Origin: an uncultured Microbacteriaceae bacterium
GTDB taxonomy: Bacteria > Actinomycetota > Actinomycetes > Actinomycetales > Microbacteriaceae
Direction of reading: 5' to 3'
Length of the DNA stretch: 64,000 nt
NCBI GenBank assembly: GCA_903940225.1
Contig: CAJAKC010000045.1
Coordinates: 39,910-103,909 of the forward strand
The position numbers and the translations under genes are program-made. Position 1 is the first letter of the stretch, and each line of letters begins with the position of its first letter. Under the pieces are notes generated by a model that made no database searches, was not told where the DNA came from, and saw only the letters and a program-made list of their open reading frames with translations. Of the stretch, positions 28,538 to 37,795 are shown in pieces.

Positions 28538-29448
28538 AGCAATTTGAGGCAACGGACGGCACGGTCGCGCCACCACTTCTCGCGAGCAGCATCCACCGGG
28601 ATTTCCTCGCCCGTGAACAATACATCGGTCGCCAGCCCGCAGTCGTAGTCGAGGTGTTCGATTCGCGAGGCCAGGTCGAATGATGCTCGCAGCCCAACGG
28701 GGGACTCCAGCGCGCTGGACACAACAACGGGCAATCCGGCCTGGTCGATGATGTCGAGCGCGCGGCGCACCCCACCGAGCGGTGCAACCTTGATGACGAG
28801 GATGTCCGCGGCACCGGCCCGCGCGACGGCGACAGGGTCGTCGGCCTTGCGCACACTCTCGTCGGCAGCGATGAGAATCCCCATGCGGTGCACCCGATCG
28901 CGTAGTTCGGCCAGCTCGGGAACGGTTGCACACGGCTGTTCGACGAATTCGAGGTCGAACCGTTCCAGTGCACGGATCGCGTGTTCCGCTTCGTCGACGT
29001 TCCACCCACCGTTCGCGTCGATGCGAACTCGGCCGGCGTCACCGACAAAAGCACGCGCGGCAGAAACGCGCGCGATGTCGTCCGCGAGGGTTTGGCCCGC
29101 TTCGGCGACCTTGACCTTGACGGTGCGGAAATCTCCGAATCGTTCGAGTATCGCCCCGACATCCGCGGCATCGACGGCGGGAAGGGTTGCGTTGGTGCGA
29201 ACAGTCTCGCGAAAAATGGGCCTTTCGGAAACTGTCGGACCGAGCCCCCACGCCTGCTCGATGGCGCTCGCCAACCACGGTGCCGATTCGACCTCGTCGT
29301 ATTCGGTGAAAGCGGCGAACTCACCCCAACCGGCGGCACCGCGCACCAGCATTGTTTCGCGCAGCGTCAATCCGCGGAACGCGGTGTGCAGCGAAAGTGC
29401 GATGACACGGGAATCCGCGAGTAACTCCTCGGCGCTGGGAAGTTTCAT
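28534..29448 (-). CDS. menC: o-Succinylbenzoate synthase
   Basis: Enolase-superfamily dehydratase of menaquinone synthesis. 304 residues. The motifs VKVKVAE, RIDANGGWN and the metal ligands in EFVEQPC and AADESVRKADD are present, with catalytic lysines in VKVKVAE and VIKVAPLGG. Divergent from menB across only 36 bp. TAGGTT at 29460-29455 lies 6 nt before ATG. Confidence 0.92.
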   Translation of the reverse strand: MKLPSAEELLADSRVIALSLHTAFRGLTLRETMLVRGAAGWGEFAAFTEYDEVESAPWLASAIEQAWGLGPTVSERPIFRETVRTNATLPAVDAADVGAILERFGDFRTVKVKVAEAGQTLADDIARVSAARAFVGDAGRVRIDANGGWNVDEAEHAIRALERFDLEFVEQPCATVPELAELRDRVHRMGILIAADESVRKADDPVAVARAGAADILVIKVAPLGGVRRALDIIDQAGLPVVVSSALESPVGLRASFDLASRIEHLDYDCGLATDVLFTGEEIPVDAAREKWWRDRAVRCLKLL

Positions 29449-29484
29449 GAAACAAACCTATCCGCGGAGTTATAGCCTGAATAC

Positions 29485-30396
29485 ATGGCACAAATCGTCA
29501 GCGAACTCTTCGACACCGAATATTGGGCAGCCGTGCCCGGTTTCGACCATCTGACCGACACGACGTATCACCTCTCGCGGGATGGGCACGTCGCCCGCGT
29601 CGCTTTTGATCGACCGGAAGTGCGCAATGCGTTCCGCCCGCACACCGTCGATGAGCTCGCCCGCATCTTTGATCACGTCCGCGTTAACCCCGCCGTGGGC
29701 GTTGTGTTGCTGACCGGAAACGGCCCCAGCCCAAAGGACGGCGGGTGGGCTTTCTGTTCCGGCGGCGACCAGCGCGTTCGCGGCGCCGACGGATACAAAT
29801 ACGCCGACGGCGAGACGTCCGACTCGATCAACGGTGCTCGCGGCGGGCGACTGCACATCCTCGAAATTCAGCGCCTCATTCGGTTCATGCCCAAGGTCGT
29901 CATCGCCGTGATTCCCGGCTGGGCTGCTGGGGGCGGACACTCATTGCACGTCGTGTGTGACCTGTCCATCGCCAGCCGTGAAAACGCCCGATTCAAGCAG
30001 ACCGACGCGACCGTCGGCTCATTTGATGCGGGGTACGGCTCGGCGTATTTCGCGCGCCAGGTCGGCCAAAAATTTGCTCGCGAAATCTTTTTCCTCGCCG
30101 ACGAATACGATGCACAACGCGCTTACGAGATCGGTGCGGTGAACACGGTTGTTACCCACGCCGAACTCGAAAAGACGGGCATTGCGTGGGCGGAACGCAT
30201 CCTGCAACAGAGCCCAACCGCAATTCGCATGCTCAAATTTGCGTTCAACGCCGTCGACGACGGAATGGTCGGACAACAGGTTTTTGCTGGTGAAGCCACC
30301 CGCCTGGCTTACGGCACCGCCGAAGCGGTCGAAGGCCGCGATGCATTCCTGGAAAAAAGGGACGCCGATTGGTCAGCGTTCCCCTGGCAGATCTAG
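29485..30396 (+). CDS. menB: 1,4-Dihydroxy-2-naphthoyl-CoA synthase
   Basis: Crotonase-fold ring-closing enzyme. 303 residues. Contains the oxyanion-hole segment CSGGDQRVRG, AGGGHSLHVVCDLSIAS and the MenB-type SFDAGYGSAYFARQVGQK. TAGCCT at 29473-29478 lies 6 nt before ATG, and its -10 is 12 bp from the menC -10, so the two promoters overlap. menE follows after 4 nt. Confidence 0.95.
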   Translation: MAQIVSELFDTEYWAAVPGFDHLTDTTYHLSRDGHVARVAFDRPEVRNAFRPHTVDELARIFDHVRVNPAVGVVLLTGNGPSPKDGGWAFCSGGDQRVRGADGYKYADGETSDSINGARGGRLHILEIQRLIRFMPKVVIAVIPGWAAGGGHSLHVVCDLSIASRENARFKQTDATVGSFDAGYGSAYFARQVGQKFAREIFFLADEYDAQRAYEIGAVNTVVTHAELEKTGIAWAERILQQSPTAIRMLKFAFNAVDDGMVGQQVFAGEATRLAYGTAEAVEGRDAFLEKRDADWSAFPWQI

Positions 30397-30400
30397 CGGT

Positions 30401-31501
30401 ATGAAGCCTCTTCGCGTCGTCGACCCGAAAAACCGTGGCGGGGTCATTCTCGGATTGAGGGAGGCACTCGACGGGGGCGATGCGCTGTGTGTCAGTGAAT
30501 CGCCGATCGGTGTCGATCAGGTTCCCGACGACTGTGCGGTGGTTGTGTTGACCAGTGGCTCGACCGCAACACCCAAACGCGTCGCCCTCTCGGCGGCTGC
30601 CCTGAAGGCGTCGGCTCGGGCCACCGCGAACGCAATCGGTTCCGGCAACTGGGTGCTCGCCCTTCCCGTGACGTACATCGCGGGGCTGATGGTCATGGTG
30701 CGTGCGCTGGAGGCCGAAACGGACACCGTCGAATACGGCGAGGAAACGTTTCTCGCCGATGCGTTCGAGCGGCTGACAGCGAACCTGCCCGCGGGCGATT
30801 GGTACACGTCGCTCGTTCCCGCGCAACTGTCACGCCTTGTCGATGCCGCCGAGCTTGGCGTGATCGCACCGACCATTCTGGGACGGTACTTGGCAATCCT
30901 GGTCGGTGGCCAGGCGATTCCGCCGGGGCTCATTGACCGTGCAACAGCGCTGGGTGCGCGAATTGTTCGCAGCTATGGGTCGGCCGAAACCGCCGGCGGG
31001 GTTGTCTACGACGGCCTGCCCATCGGCGACGCGCAGCTTCGCCTCACCGACGACGGAATCCTGGAAATTTCGTCCACGACTCTCGCGAGTGGATATATCG
31101 GCGACGACACCCGCACCGCCGCATCGTTCGTGGACGGGTGGTTTCGCACAACGGATCGCGCGCGATTCGACGACGGTCGCCTGGTGATCGAGGGACGTGT
31201 CGACGACATCATTGTGTCGGGCGGCGTCAAGGTGTCACTCGCTGACATCGAACGCGTCCTTGCCGAATCCGGTATCGACGCGGTCGCCAGTTGGTTCCCC
31301 GACGACGGGTGGGGGCAGGTCCCGGCGCTGGTCAGTACCAAGCCGGTGGATCTGGACGAGGTTCGGCGCGTGGTTGAGGCCGCTCTGGGCAAGGCTGCAC
31401 GCCCGTATCGCGCGGTAATCGTTGACACCATTCCGACGCTGTCCTCGGGCAAAGTGGACCGAATCGCCGTTCACGAAATTGTGCGGGCCGCGCAACCCTA
31501 G
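30401..31501 (+). CDS. menE: o-Succinylbenzoate-CoA ligase
   Basis: Adenylate-forming enzyme that supplies OSB-CoA to MenB. 366 residues from ATG 30401; the frame is open further upstream but that is inside menB. Motifs: SGSTATPKRV (phosphate loop), SYGSAETAGG, RTTDRARFDDGRL, and the C-terminal catalytic Lys in SSGKVDR. It is shorter than Bacillus MenE, as is usual in actinobacteria. Confidence 0.92.
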   Translation: MKPLRVVDPKNRGGVILGLREALDGGDALCVSESPIGVDQVPDDCAVVVLTSGSTATPKRVALSAAALKASARATANAIGSGNWVLALPVTYIAGLMVMVRALEAETDTVEYGEETFLADAFERLTANLPAGDWYTSLVPAQLSRLVDAAELGVIAPTILGRYLAILVGGQAIPPGLIDRATALGARIVRSYGSAETAGGVVYDGLPIGDAQLRLTDDGILEISSTTLASGYIGDDTRTAASFVDGWFRTTDRARFDDGRLVIEGRVDDIIVSGGVKVSLADIERVLAESGIDAVASWFPDDGWGQVPALVSTKPVDLDEVRRVVEAALGKAARPYRAVIVDTIPTLSSGKVDRIAVHEIVRAAQP

Positions 31502-31510
31502 AATCGATTC

Positions 31511-32515
31511 GTGGCCTCCAAGACAAACAAAAAGAAGAAGTCCGCGCCCCGGGGCAGCGGTCGACCTGACGCACACAAGCTCGTCGCGCACGGCGCGAAG
31601 ACGGCTGTTGCCGAGAAGCCCATCGGAATCGGTGACTGGATTCGTACGGCTCGCCCCGCAACACTGGGCCTTGCGATCGCGCCGGTTATTTCCGGGTGGG
31701 GCATCGCGATGTTCAACCTCACGATTTTGGCCGATCCGCGCGCGATTCTGCTCATCCAGGGCCCGGCCGTACTTGCGCTTTTCGTCGCGATGTTTCTCCA
31801 GATCGGTGTGAACTTCGCCAACGACTATTCCGACGGCATCCGTGGCACCGACACCCACCGCGTCGGCCCCCGCCGACTGACGGCGTCGGGACGGGTCGAC
31901 CCGAAGCGCGTTCGAAACCTCGCCTTCGTCTTTTTCGGTCTCGCCGCTGCTTCGGGCCTTGGGCTGACGGTGTGGAAGCAAATCTGGTGGCTACCGCTGG
32001 TCGGCCTGGTCGCCATCGCCGCCGCGTGGTTTTACACCGGAGGAAAGCGCCCATACGGCTATGCCGGGCTGGGTGAACTTTCCGTCTTCACCTTCTTTGG
32101 TTTGGTCAGCGTGCTCGGCACGACGTATGTCCTCGTTCAGTCGATTTGGCTCGAACCGATTCTGCTGGGCGTCGCGCACGGTTTGTTCGCGTGCGCCGTG
32201 CTGTTGGCCAACAACATGCGTGACCGTGAAACCGACATCGTCGCTGGCAAGCGGACCCTCGCCACCCGTGTCCCGATGTGGCTCAATCGGGTCCTCTTCG
32301 GCATCTACATGCTCGTGCCGTTCGTCATTCTCGGGTGGTTTGCGCTCACAGTTTTCAACGCGTGGTGGACGTATTTTGCGTTGTGTCTCGCAATCCCAGC
32401 GGTGCTTATCACGTCGACGGCCAGGACTGCACCCGAGTACGTTCTGGCCCTGAAACTGTCCGTGTGGACCAGCCTCGTGTTCGCGGGAATCCTCGCGTGG
32501 GCTCTGGCCTTCTAG
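31511..32515 (+). CDS. menA: 1,4-Dihydroxy-2-naphthoate polyprenyltransferase
   Basis: UbiA-family membrane enzyme that joins the prenyl chain to DHNA. 334 residues. The Asp-rich motif NDYSDGIRGTD and a second NMRDRETD are seen among about eight transmembrane segments, after a Lys-rich N-terminus (KTNKKKK). TAGAAT at 31499-31504 overlaps the menE stop codon and lies 6 nt before the GTG, so menA has its own leaderless promoter. Confidence 0.93.
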   Translation: MASKTNKKKKSAPRGSGRPDAHKLVAHGAKTAVAEKPIGIGDWIRTARPATLGLAIAPVISGWGIAMFNLTILADPRAILLIQGPAVLALFVAMFLQIGVNFANDYSDGIRGTDTHRVGPRRLTASGRVDPKRVRNLAFVFFGLAAASGLGLTVWKQIWWLPLVGLVAIAAAWFYTGGKRPYGYAGLGELSVFTFFGLVSVLGTTYVLVQSIWLEPILLGVAHGLFACAVLLANNMRDRETDIVAGKRTLATRVPMWLNRVLFGIYMLVPFVILGWFALTVFNAWWTYFALCLAIPAVLITSTARTAPEYVLALKLSVWTSLVFAGILAWALAF

Positions 32516-32516
32516 G

Positions 32517-33890
32517 TCAGCACTCAACCACATTGACGGCAAGGCCGCCGGTTGATGTTTCCTTGTACTTGGAGGACATATCGACCCCCGTTTGTCGCAT
32601 CGTCTCGATGACGGTGTCGAGCGAGATTTTGTGTGAGCCATCGCCAGCGAGAGCGAGTCGCACGGCGGCGACCGCGGTCCCCGCGGCGATGGCGTTGCGT
32701 TCGATGCACGGCATCTGCACGAATCCCCCGACGGGGTCGCACGTCAGGCCGAGGTTGTGTTCCATCGCGATTTCGGCGGCGTTCTCGATCTGCTGAGTGG
32801 TGCCGCCCAGCACCGCCGCAAGTCCCGCGGCCGCCATCGAGCAAGCCGAGCCGACTTCCCCCTGGCAACCGGCCTCGGCGCCTGAAATCGACGCATTGCG
32901 CTTGTACAGCGTGCCGATGGCACCGGCGGTCAACAGATAGTCGCGCTCGATCCTCTCGATCGGGACGTTCTTGAATATCTGGGCGTAATACCCGACCGCG
33001 GGGATGATTCCCGCGGCCCCGTTCGTCGGCGCAGTCACAACCCGCATGCCGGCGGCGTTCTCTTCGTTAACCGCAATCGCGTAGGCCTGCAGCCATTCGT
33101 TGGACAACTCCGATACCGGCGTTCCGGTTTCCTCTTCGGCCAGCAACTTACGACCAATTCCCGCGGCACGGCGGGTGACGTTCAGTGTGCCAGGGAGCAT
33201 TCCGTCGCTCGAGAGCCCGTCTTCGATACAGCCCCGCATTGTCGACCAGATTGCTTTGATTGTGGCGTCCACGGCGGCTTCGGAACTGGCCGCGACGCAA
33301 TTCGCGTAGGCAATGTCGGCGATCGACAACCCGGTGGATTCGCACAACGCCAGTAGGTCGGCGGCGTTGGCGTATTCGTAAGGCAGTGAGAGATCCGGTG
33401 CGGAGGGGGTTGCGCCAAAGTCGTCCTCTGATTCAACGAATCCGCCACCGACGGAAAAATAGATTTTCGAGAGCAACAGATTGCCATTCGCGTCAAACGA
33501 CTCGAACTGCATTGCGTTCGAGTGCTGGGGAAGCCGGGTGAGGGGTCGGAGGGCGATGTCGTCCTCTGCGAAGGCAATGTCGCGTTCTCCAATTTGGAGC
33601 GAACCCGTCGCAACGGCCCGTTCGAACGCTGTCGAGACAACCAGGGGGTCGCACCTCTCGGGTGACGCACCACCCAGGCCGGCAACCAAAGCATTGGCTG
33701 TTCCGTGACCGACCCCCGTCGCGCCGAGCGAACCGAACAGCGAAATCTGAACTCGCGCGGTGTCGGCGAGATTGTGCGATTCGCGAAGTTCGGCGAGGAA
33801 TCGAGCCGCGGCGCGCATCGGCCCCACGGTGTGGGAACTCGACGGGCCGACGCCAATTGTAAAGAGGTCAAGCGGTGTGAGGGTGGTCAC
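32517..33890 (-). CDS. sdaA: L-serine ammonia-lyase (iron-sulfur)
   Basis: Deaminates serine to pyruvate and ammonia. Single-chain form, 457 residues. N-terminal [13 protein letters not shown], and Cys ligands for a 4Fe-4S cluster in [10 protein letters not shown] and [17 protein letters not shown] 33890 has GGAG upstream. It lies 1 nt from menA, and next to the amine catabolic cluster transcribed in the same direction as the permease. Confidence 0.95.
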   Translation of the reverse strand: MTTLTPLDLFTIGVGPSSSHTVGPMRAAARFLAELRESHNLADTARVQISLFGSLGATGVGHGTANALVAGLGGASPERCDPLVVSTAFERAVATGSLQIGERDIAFAEDDIALRPLTRLPQHSNAMQFESFDANGNLLLSKIYFSVGGGFVESEDDFGATPSAPDLSLPYEYANAADLLALCESTGLSIADIAYANCVAASSEAAVDATIKAIWSTMRGCIEDGLSSDGMLPGTLNVTRRAAGIGRKLLAEEETGTPVSELSNEWLQAYAIAVNEENAAGMRVVTAPTNGAAGIIPAVGYYAQIFKNVPIERIERDYLLTAGAIGTLYKRNASISGAEAGCQGEVGSACSMAAAGLAAVLGGTTQQIENAAEIAMEHNLGLTCDPVGGFVQMPCIERNAIAAGTAVAAVRLALAGDGSHKISLDTVIETMRQTGVDMSSKYKETSTGGLAVNVVEC

Positions 33891-33915
33891 GGTTTATCTC
33901 CGGTGAAGCAAAGGT

Positions 33916-33957
33916 AACGCCGGTGGGCTGGGCGAATCGCGCCAACCCACCGGCGTT
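33916..33957 (-). terminator. Terminator between permease gene and sdaA
   Basis: Strong stem AACGCCGGTGGG/CCCACCGGCGTT with an inner GGCG/CGCC pair. No long U-run, but it is the most stable hairpin in the area and sits 12 nt past the permease stop. Confidence 0.65.
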
Positions 33958-33969
33958 GGTTTGTGTTAC

Positions 33970-35463
33970 TTACTCGTGCTTTCCGTGAACCGAGTAACGC
34001 TCTTCAGGAGACATTACGAGGTTGTGACGGCCGATCAACGCGAAGTAGGCCAAGAAGACCACGTATACGACGATGATCGCTTGAATCGCGGGCAGGAACG
34101 TCGGGTTCAACAAGAATCCGACGAACGCGAGAGCAGCAATCAGTGCGGCGACTGATGCCCCACCGACACCCCACGGCGAGCGATACGGACGCTCGAGTTT
34201 GGGGTACTTGACGCGCAGGATGATGAACGACAGCATTTGCATGAGGTAGGCCAACATGGCGCCCCACACGGCGATGTTTAGGATGATCGCACCTGCCACG
34301 GTCCCCATTCCTTCGGGGTCGTTGGCGACGGCCCAGTCGAGGTAGACGAGCGCAACGAGGCCGATGAGACCACCAACGGTGAGTGCAAGCCACGGAGTCT
34401 TGTTCTTGCCCGTGACGGACAGTCCCTTGAAGTAGTAGCCAGCGCGCGACAGTGAGTACATGTTGCGTCCGTAGGCGAACATGATTCCCTGGAGCGATGC
34501 GAGCAGACCGATCAGCGCGAAGATGCCGAGAACGGCAGCCCATCCGTCACCCACAACGGCGCGGAAGCCGTCGAGGAGAGGCTCGCCAGCGGCACCCGTT
34601 GCCTCAGCACCGAGAATTCCGGTGTTGATGAACATGACGAGAAGACCGGTGACGATGAGGGTTCCACGTGCCCAGAATCCGGCGCGAGGGATGTCCTTCG
34701 ACGGGTTGTGTGCTTCTTCCGCGGCGAGGGGCAGTTCTTCGATTCCGAGGAACAGCCACACACCGAAGGGGATGGCGAAGAGGATGCCCATGATGCCGTT
34801 GGGCAAGAACCAGCTCGAACCAGCGGCAGCCGGGTCGGCGGGGATGTTCCACAGGCTTGACCAGTCGATCTGACCCGACGCGAGAACAATCACCGAGAAG
34901 AGCACGATGATCGCGAGCGAGATGATCGACACGACGATCGAGAACTTGAACGAGATTGCCGATCCCAGCGAGTTGAGACCCACGAACACCGCGTAGAGCA
35001 CGACGTACCAGATCCACATGCTGCCGGTGAGGTCGAGGCTCAGAAGTTCGGAGGTGACACCGTTGAGGTAGGCCGCCGAGAAGAACACGACGACCGCGGT
35101 CGTTGCGACGTACTCGATGGTCTCGGCGAGACCCGTGACGAATCCGCCCCATGGCCCCATCGCTTTTCGGGCGAATGAGTAAGCGCCACCCGAGTGGGGC
35201 ATTGCCGACGACATTTCACCGATGGCGAACATGAGTCCGTAGTACATGACCACGAGGATGACGAAGGCGACGAGCAGGCCACCGAAACCACCGGCTGCTA
35301 CACCGAAGTTCCAGCCCGAGAAGTCACCCGAGATGACAGCGGCGATAGCGAGACCCCAGAGGCCCCAGACGCCGGCGGATCGAGTTAGCTGACGCTTCTC
35401 GAAATAGTCCTTGCTTTGCTCGGTATACGAAACACCCGAGACTTTCAACTTTTCTTTAGACAT
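33970..35463 (-). CDS. APC-family amino acid/amine permease, ethanolamine-permease-like
   Basis: 497 residues from ATG 35463, with AAAGGA upstream; the frame extends to 35556 without support. About twelve transmembrane segments. Features of the APC superfamily include AIAAVISGDFSGWNFG, SGGAYSFARKAMGPWGGFVTG and FLGIEELPLAAEEAHNP. The sequence most resembles permeases annotated for ethanolamine. Divergent from the glutamine-synthetase-like gene, it is the likely uptake step of the pathway encoded there. Other small amines or amino acids are possible. Confidence 0.8.
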   Translation of the reverse strand: MSKEKLKVSGVSYTEQSKDYFEKRQLTRSAGVWGLWGLAIAAVISGDFSGWNFGVAAGGFGGLLVAFVILVVMYYGLMFAIGEMSSAMPHSGGAYSFARKAMGPWGGFVTGLAETIEYVATTAVVVFFSAAYLNGVTSELLSLDLTGSMWIWYVVLYAVFVGLNSLGSAISFKFSIVVSIISLAIIVLFSVIVLASGQIDWSSLWNIPADPAAAGSSWFLPNGIMGILFAIPFGVWLFLGIEELPLAAEEAHNPSKDIPRAGFWARGTLIVTGLLVMFINTGILGAEATGAAGEPLLDGFRAVVGDGWAAVLGIFALIGLLASLQGIMFAYGRNMYSLSRAGYYFKGLSVTGKNKTPWLALTVGGLIGLVALVYLDWAVANDPEGMGTVAGAIILNIAVWGAMLAYLMQMLSFIILRVKYPKLERPYRSPWGVGGASVAALIAALAFVGFLLNPTFLPAIQAIIVVYVVFLAYFALIGRHNLVMSPEERYSVHGKHE

Positions 35464-35526
35464 ACGACTTTGTAGTCCTTTCCCGCCGCGACCATCGTTG
35501 GTCACGACAATTTGTGTGGCACTGCG

Positions 35527-35556
35527 ATTGTGTCCACACCGAGGCAAATATGTCAA
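35527..35556 (-). promoter_or_regulatory. Promoter of the permease gene
   Basis: On the minus strand TTGACA (35556-35551), an 18-nt spacer, then CACAAT (35532-35527). The -35 is perfect. Confidence 0.7.
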
Positions 35557-35561
35557 GAACC

Positions 35562-35673
35562 AACCATTAGAAAGTTTTTCGCGCTTTCTGAGGAGAAAGG
35601 GGCCGTTATCGAATAATCGGCGTTTTCTGGCGTGGTGTTGACAGAATCGACGTAAGGGTGTTTTCTAATGGTT
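35562..35673. promoter_or_regulatory. Inverted 12-bp repeat pair, candidate FadR-type operator
   Basis: AACCATTAGAAA at 35562-35573 and its exact reverse complement TTTCTAATGGTT at 35662-35673, 100 bp apart. The left copy sits just upstream of the permease -35, and the right copy covers the -10 region of the ligase promoter. Confidence 0.65.
35638..35667 (+). promoter_or_regulatory. Promoter of the glutamine-synthetase-like gene
   Basis: TTGACA at 35638-35643, then a weak -10 (TTTTCT or TTTCTA) 17-18 nt later, inside the right half of the inverted repeat. Binding there would block RNA polymerase. Confidence 0.6.
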
Positions 35674-35706
35674 AGGAATCCAACCTCAACGAAGAGGAAG
35701 CATGAC

Positions 35707-37074
35707 ATGACACAACGACCTCCAGCGCTCTCCGTCACCGAACTCAAAAAGCTCGTCGACGCGGGCGAAATCGACACGGTAATCATTTCGTTCACCGACA
35801 TGCAGGGCCGGCTCGTCGGCAAACGCATGACGGCACGACTGTTCGTGGAAGACGCGATGGAACACGGAGCCGAGTGTTGCAACTATCTGCTCGCCGTCGA
35901 TGTCGAAAACAACACCGTCCCCGGCTACGAATTCTCGTCGTGGGACAAGGGATACAACGACATGGCGATGATCCCCGACATGTCGACCCTGCGAATCGTT
36001 CCCTGGATTCCCCACACCGCATTGGTGATGGCCGACCTGCAGACAACCGATCACGAACCCGTCTCTCTGGCGCCACGCTCGATTCTGACCAAACAGATCG
36101 AACGCCTCGCTGAGCACGACCTGGTTCCCTACGTCGGCACCGAACTCGAGTTCATTGTTTTTGACGACTCGTTCCGCGAGGCGTGGGCCAAGGGGTACGA
36201 CAACCTGCGCCCCTCGACCGACTACAACGTCGATTACGACCTGCTCGCGAGCAACCGCGTCGAGCCCCTGCTGCACGACATCCGCGTCAGCATGGATGCC
36301 GCGGGCATGTACTGCGAAGGCGTCAAGGGCGAGTGCAACCTCGGCCAGCAGGAGATCGCCTTCCGCTACGACACCGCCCTCATCACGTGCGACAACCACT
36401 CGATTTATAAGAGTGGCGCGAAGATGATCGCTGACAAGCACGGCAAGGCGCTCACGTTTATGGCGAAGTTCAATGAGCGTGAAGGCAACTCGTGTCACAT
36501 CCACATTTCTTTCCGTGATTCGAAGGGCAATGCGGTTTTTGCCGACAAGTCCGCCGATCGGGGAATGTCCGACATGTTCCGGCACTTCCTTGCCGGGCAG
36601 ATCGCACTCATGCGGGAATTCACGCTGTTGTTTGCCCCCAACATCAATTCGTACAAGCGCTACGCGGACGGTTCGTTCGCGCCGACGGCCATTGCGTGGG
36701 GTGCGGACAACCGCACACTGTCGTTGCGCGTTGTTGGGCACGGTCACGGAATGCGCGTCGAACATCGCGTGCCGGGTGGTGATGTGAACCAGTACCTCGC
36801 CGTTGCCGGCCTGATTGCGGCGGGCATTTACGGAATCGAAAACAAACTCGAACTCGAAGATATGACTCTCGGAAACGGGTACGAAGCAGACAAGCCGCAC
36901 GTGCCGACGTCCCTGCGCGAAGCGTCCGAGTTGTTCGATAAGTCCGAACACGCTCGACGGATTTTTGGAGACGACGTCGTCAACCACCTCGTCAACGCAG
37001 CCCGCATCGAGATGCGTGCGTTCGACAGCGCGATTACCGATTGGGAGCGTGTTCGCGGTTTTGAGCGACTCTAG
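35707..37074 (+). CDS. Glutamine-synthetase-like gamma-glutamyl-amine ligase (GlnA3/GlnA4/PuuA type)
   Basis: 455 residues from ATG 35707, with AGAGGAAG upstream. It has the GS-I fold: FTDMQGRLVGKRM near residue 28, GTELEFIVF with metal-binding glutamates, GECNLGQQEIAF, the ATP-site segment GNSCHIHISF, and RVEHRVPGGDVNQYLA. The C-terminus lacks the adenylylation tyrosine region (NLYDLP) of true GlnA. Together with the amidase, ALDH and dehydrogenase next door, this points to ATP-dependent glutamylation of an amine rather than ammonia assimilation. Substrate is inferred, with ethanolamine favoured. Confidence 0.85.
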   Translation: MTQRPPALSVTELKKLVDAGEIDTVIISFTDMQGRLVGKRMTARLFVEDAMEHGAECCNYLLAVDVENNTVPGYEFSSWDKGYNDMAMIPDMSTLRIVPWIPHTALVMADLQTTDHEPVSLAPRSILTKQIERLAEHDLVPYVGTELEFIVFDDSFREAWAKGYDNLRPSTDYNVDYDLLASNRVEPLLHDIRVSMDAAGMYCEGVKGECNLGQQEIAFRYDTALITCDNHSIYKSGAKMIADKHGKALTFMAKFNEREGNSCHIHISFRDSKGNAVFADKSADRGMSDMFRHFLAGQIALMREFTLLFAPNINSYKRYADGSFAPTAIAWGADNRTLSLRVVGHGHGMRVEHRVPGGDVNQYLAVAGLIAAGIYGIENKLELEDMTLGNGYEADKPHVPTSLREASELFDKSEHARRIFGDDVVNHLVNAARIEMRAFDSAITDWERVRGFERL

Positions 37075-37795
37075 CCAACCCGTCATCGGCATCACGACGT
37101 ACCGTCAACAAGCGAAGACGGGCGTGTGGGATGTCGATGCGGCGTTCCTGCATTCGGGTTACATCGACAGCGTGACGCGTGCCGGGGGACTCGCGGTGTT
37201 GTTGCCGCCACAACCGGCCTCCACGGAAATCGCAGACCGAATTCTGGACGGTGTCGACGGCCTGCTCTTCGCCGGCGGGCGGGATGTTAACCCGGAACGC
37301 TACAACCAGGAATCGGGCGAACACACCGACCAGCCCGACCTGGTCCGTGACGAATGGGAATTCACCCTGGTGAACGCGGCCCTTCGCCGGGAATTGCCGG
37401 TGCTGTTCATTTGCCGGGGAGCCCAGGTGCTCAACGTCTATCGCGGGGGAACATTGTTCCAACACCTGCCCGATGTCGTCGGAACCACCGAATACCAGCG
37501 CGGCAATGCGGAATTGACCGAAATGGAGATGACGGTCTCGCCGAGCTCGACGCTCGAATCCATTGTCGGACCCACGGTCACCGGGATGGTCTATCACCAC
37601 CAAGCGATCGACGGGATTGGCGCGGGGCTGACGGTCACCGCTGTGAGCGCCGACAACGTCGTCGAAGCAATCGAGATTGATGATTACCCCTTCGGTGTCG
37701 CTGTCCAGTGGCACCCCGAAGTCACCTCAACACGCGACGGCCGCCTCTTTGATGCGCTTACCGCCGCGGCAAACACTTATCGGAGAAACGCATGA
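37049..37795 (+). CDS. Gamma-glutamyl hydrolase, peptidase C26 family (PuuD-like)
   Basis: Class I amidotransferase-like hydrolase that would free glutamate from a gamma-glutamyl product. The nucleophile Cys is in FICRGAQVLNVYRGG, and the His-Glu pair is in QWHPEVT. FAGGRDVNP is typical of PuuD homologs. The start is uncertain: GTG 37049 (248 residues) overlaps the ligase by 26 nt, and TTG 37061 is an alternative. The ATGA overlap with the next gene indicates an operon. Confidence 0.85.
   Translation: MFAVLSDSSQPVIGITTYRQQAKTGVWDVDAAFLHSGYIDSVTRAGGLAVLLPPQPASTEIADRILDGVDGLLFAGGRDVNPERYNQESGEHTDQPDLVRDEWEFTLVNAALRRELPVLFICRGAQVLNVYRGGTLFQHLPDVVGTTEYQRGNAELTEMEMTVSPSSTLESIVGPTVTGMVYHHQAIDGIGAGLTVTAVSADNVVEAIEIDDYPFGVAVQWHPEVTSTRDGRLFDALTAAANTYRRNA

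Noticed and set aside
35707..37074. The glutamine-synthetase-like gene as housekeeping glnA
   Set aside because: It lacks the adenylylation region, sits in a catabolic operon with a gamma-glutamyl hydrolase, and resembles the GlnA3/GlnA4/PuuA group.
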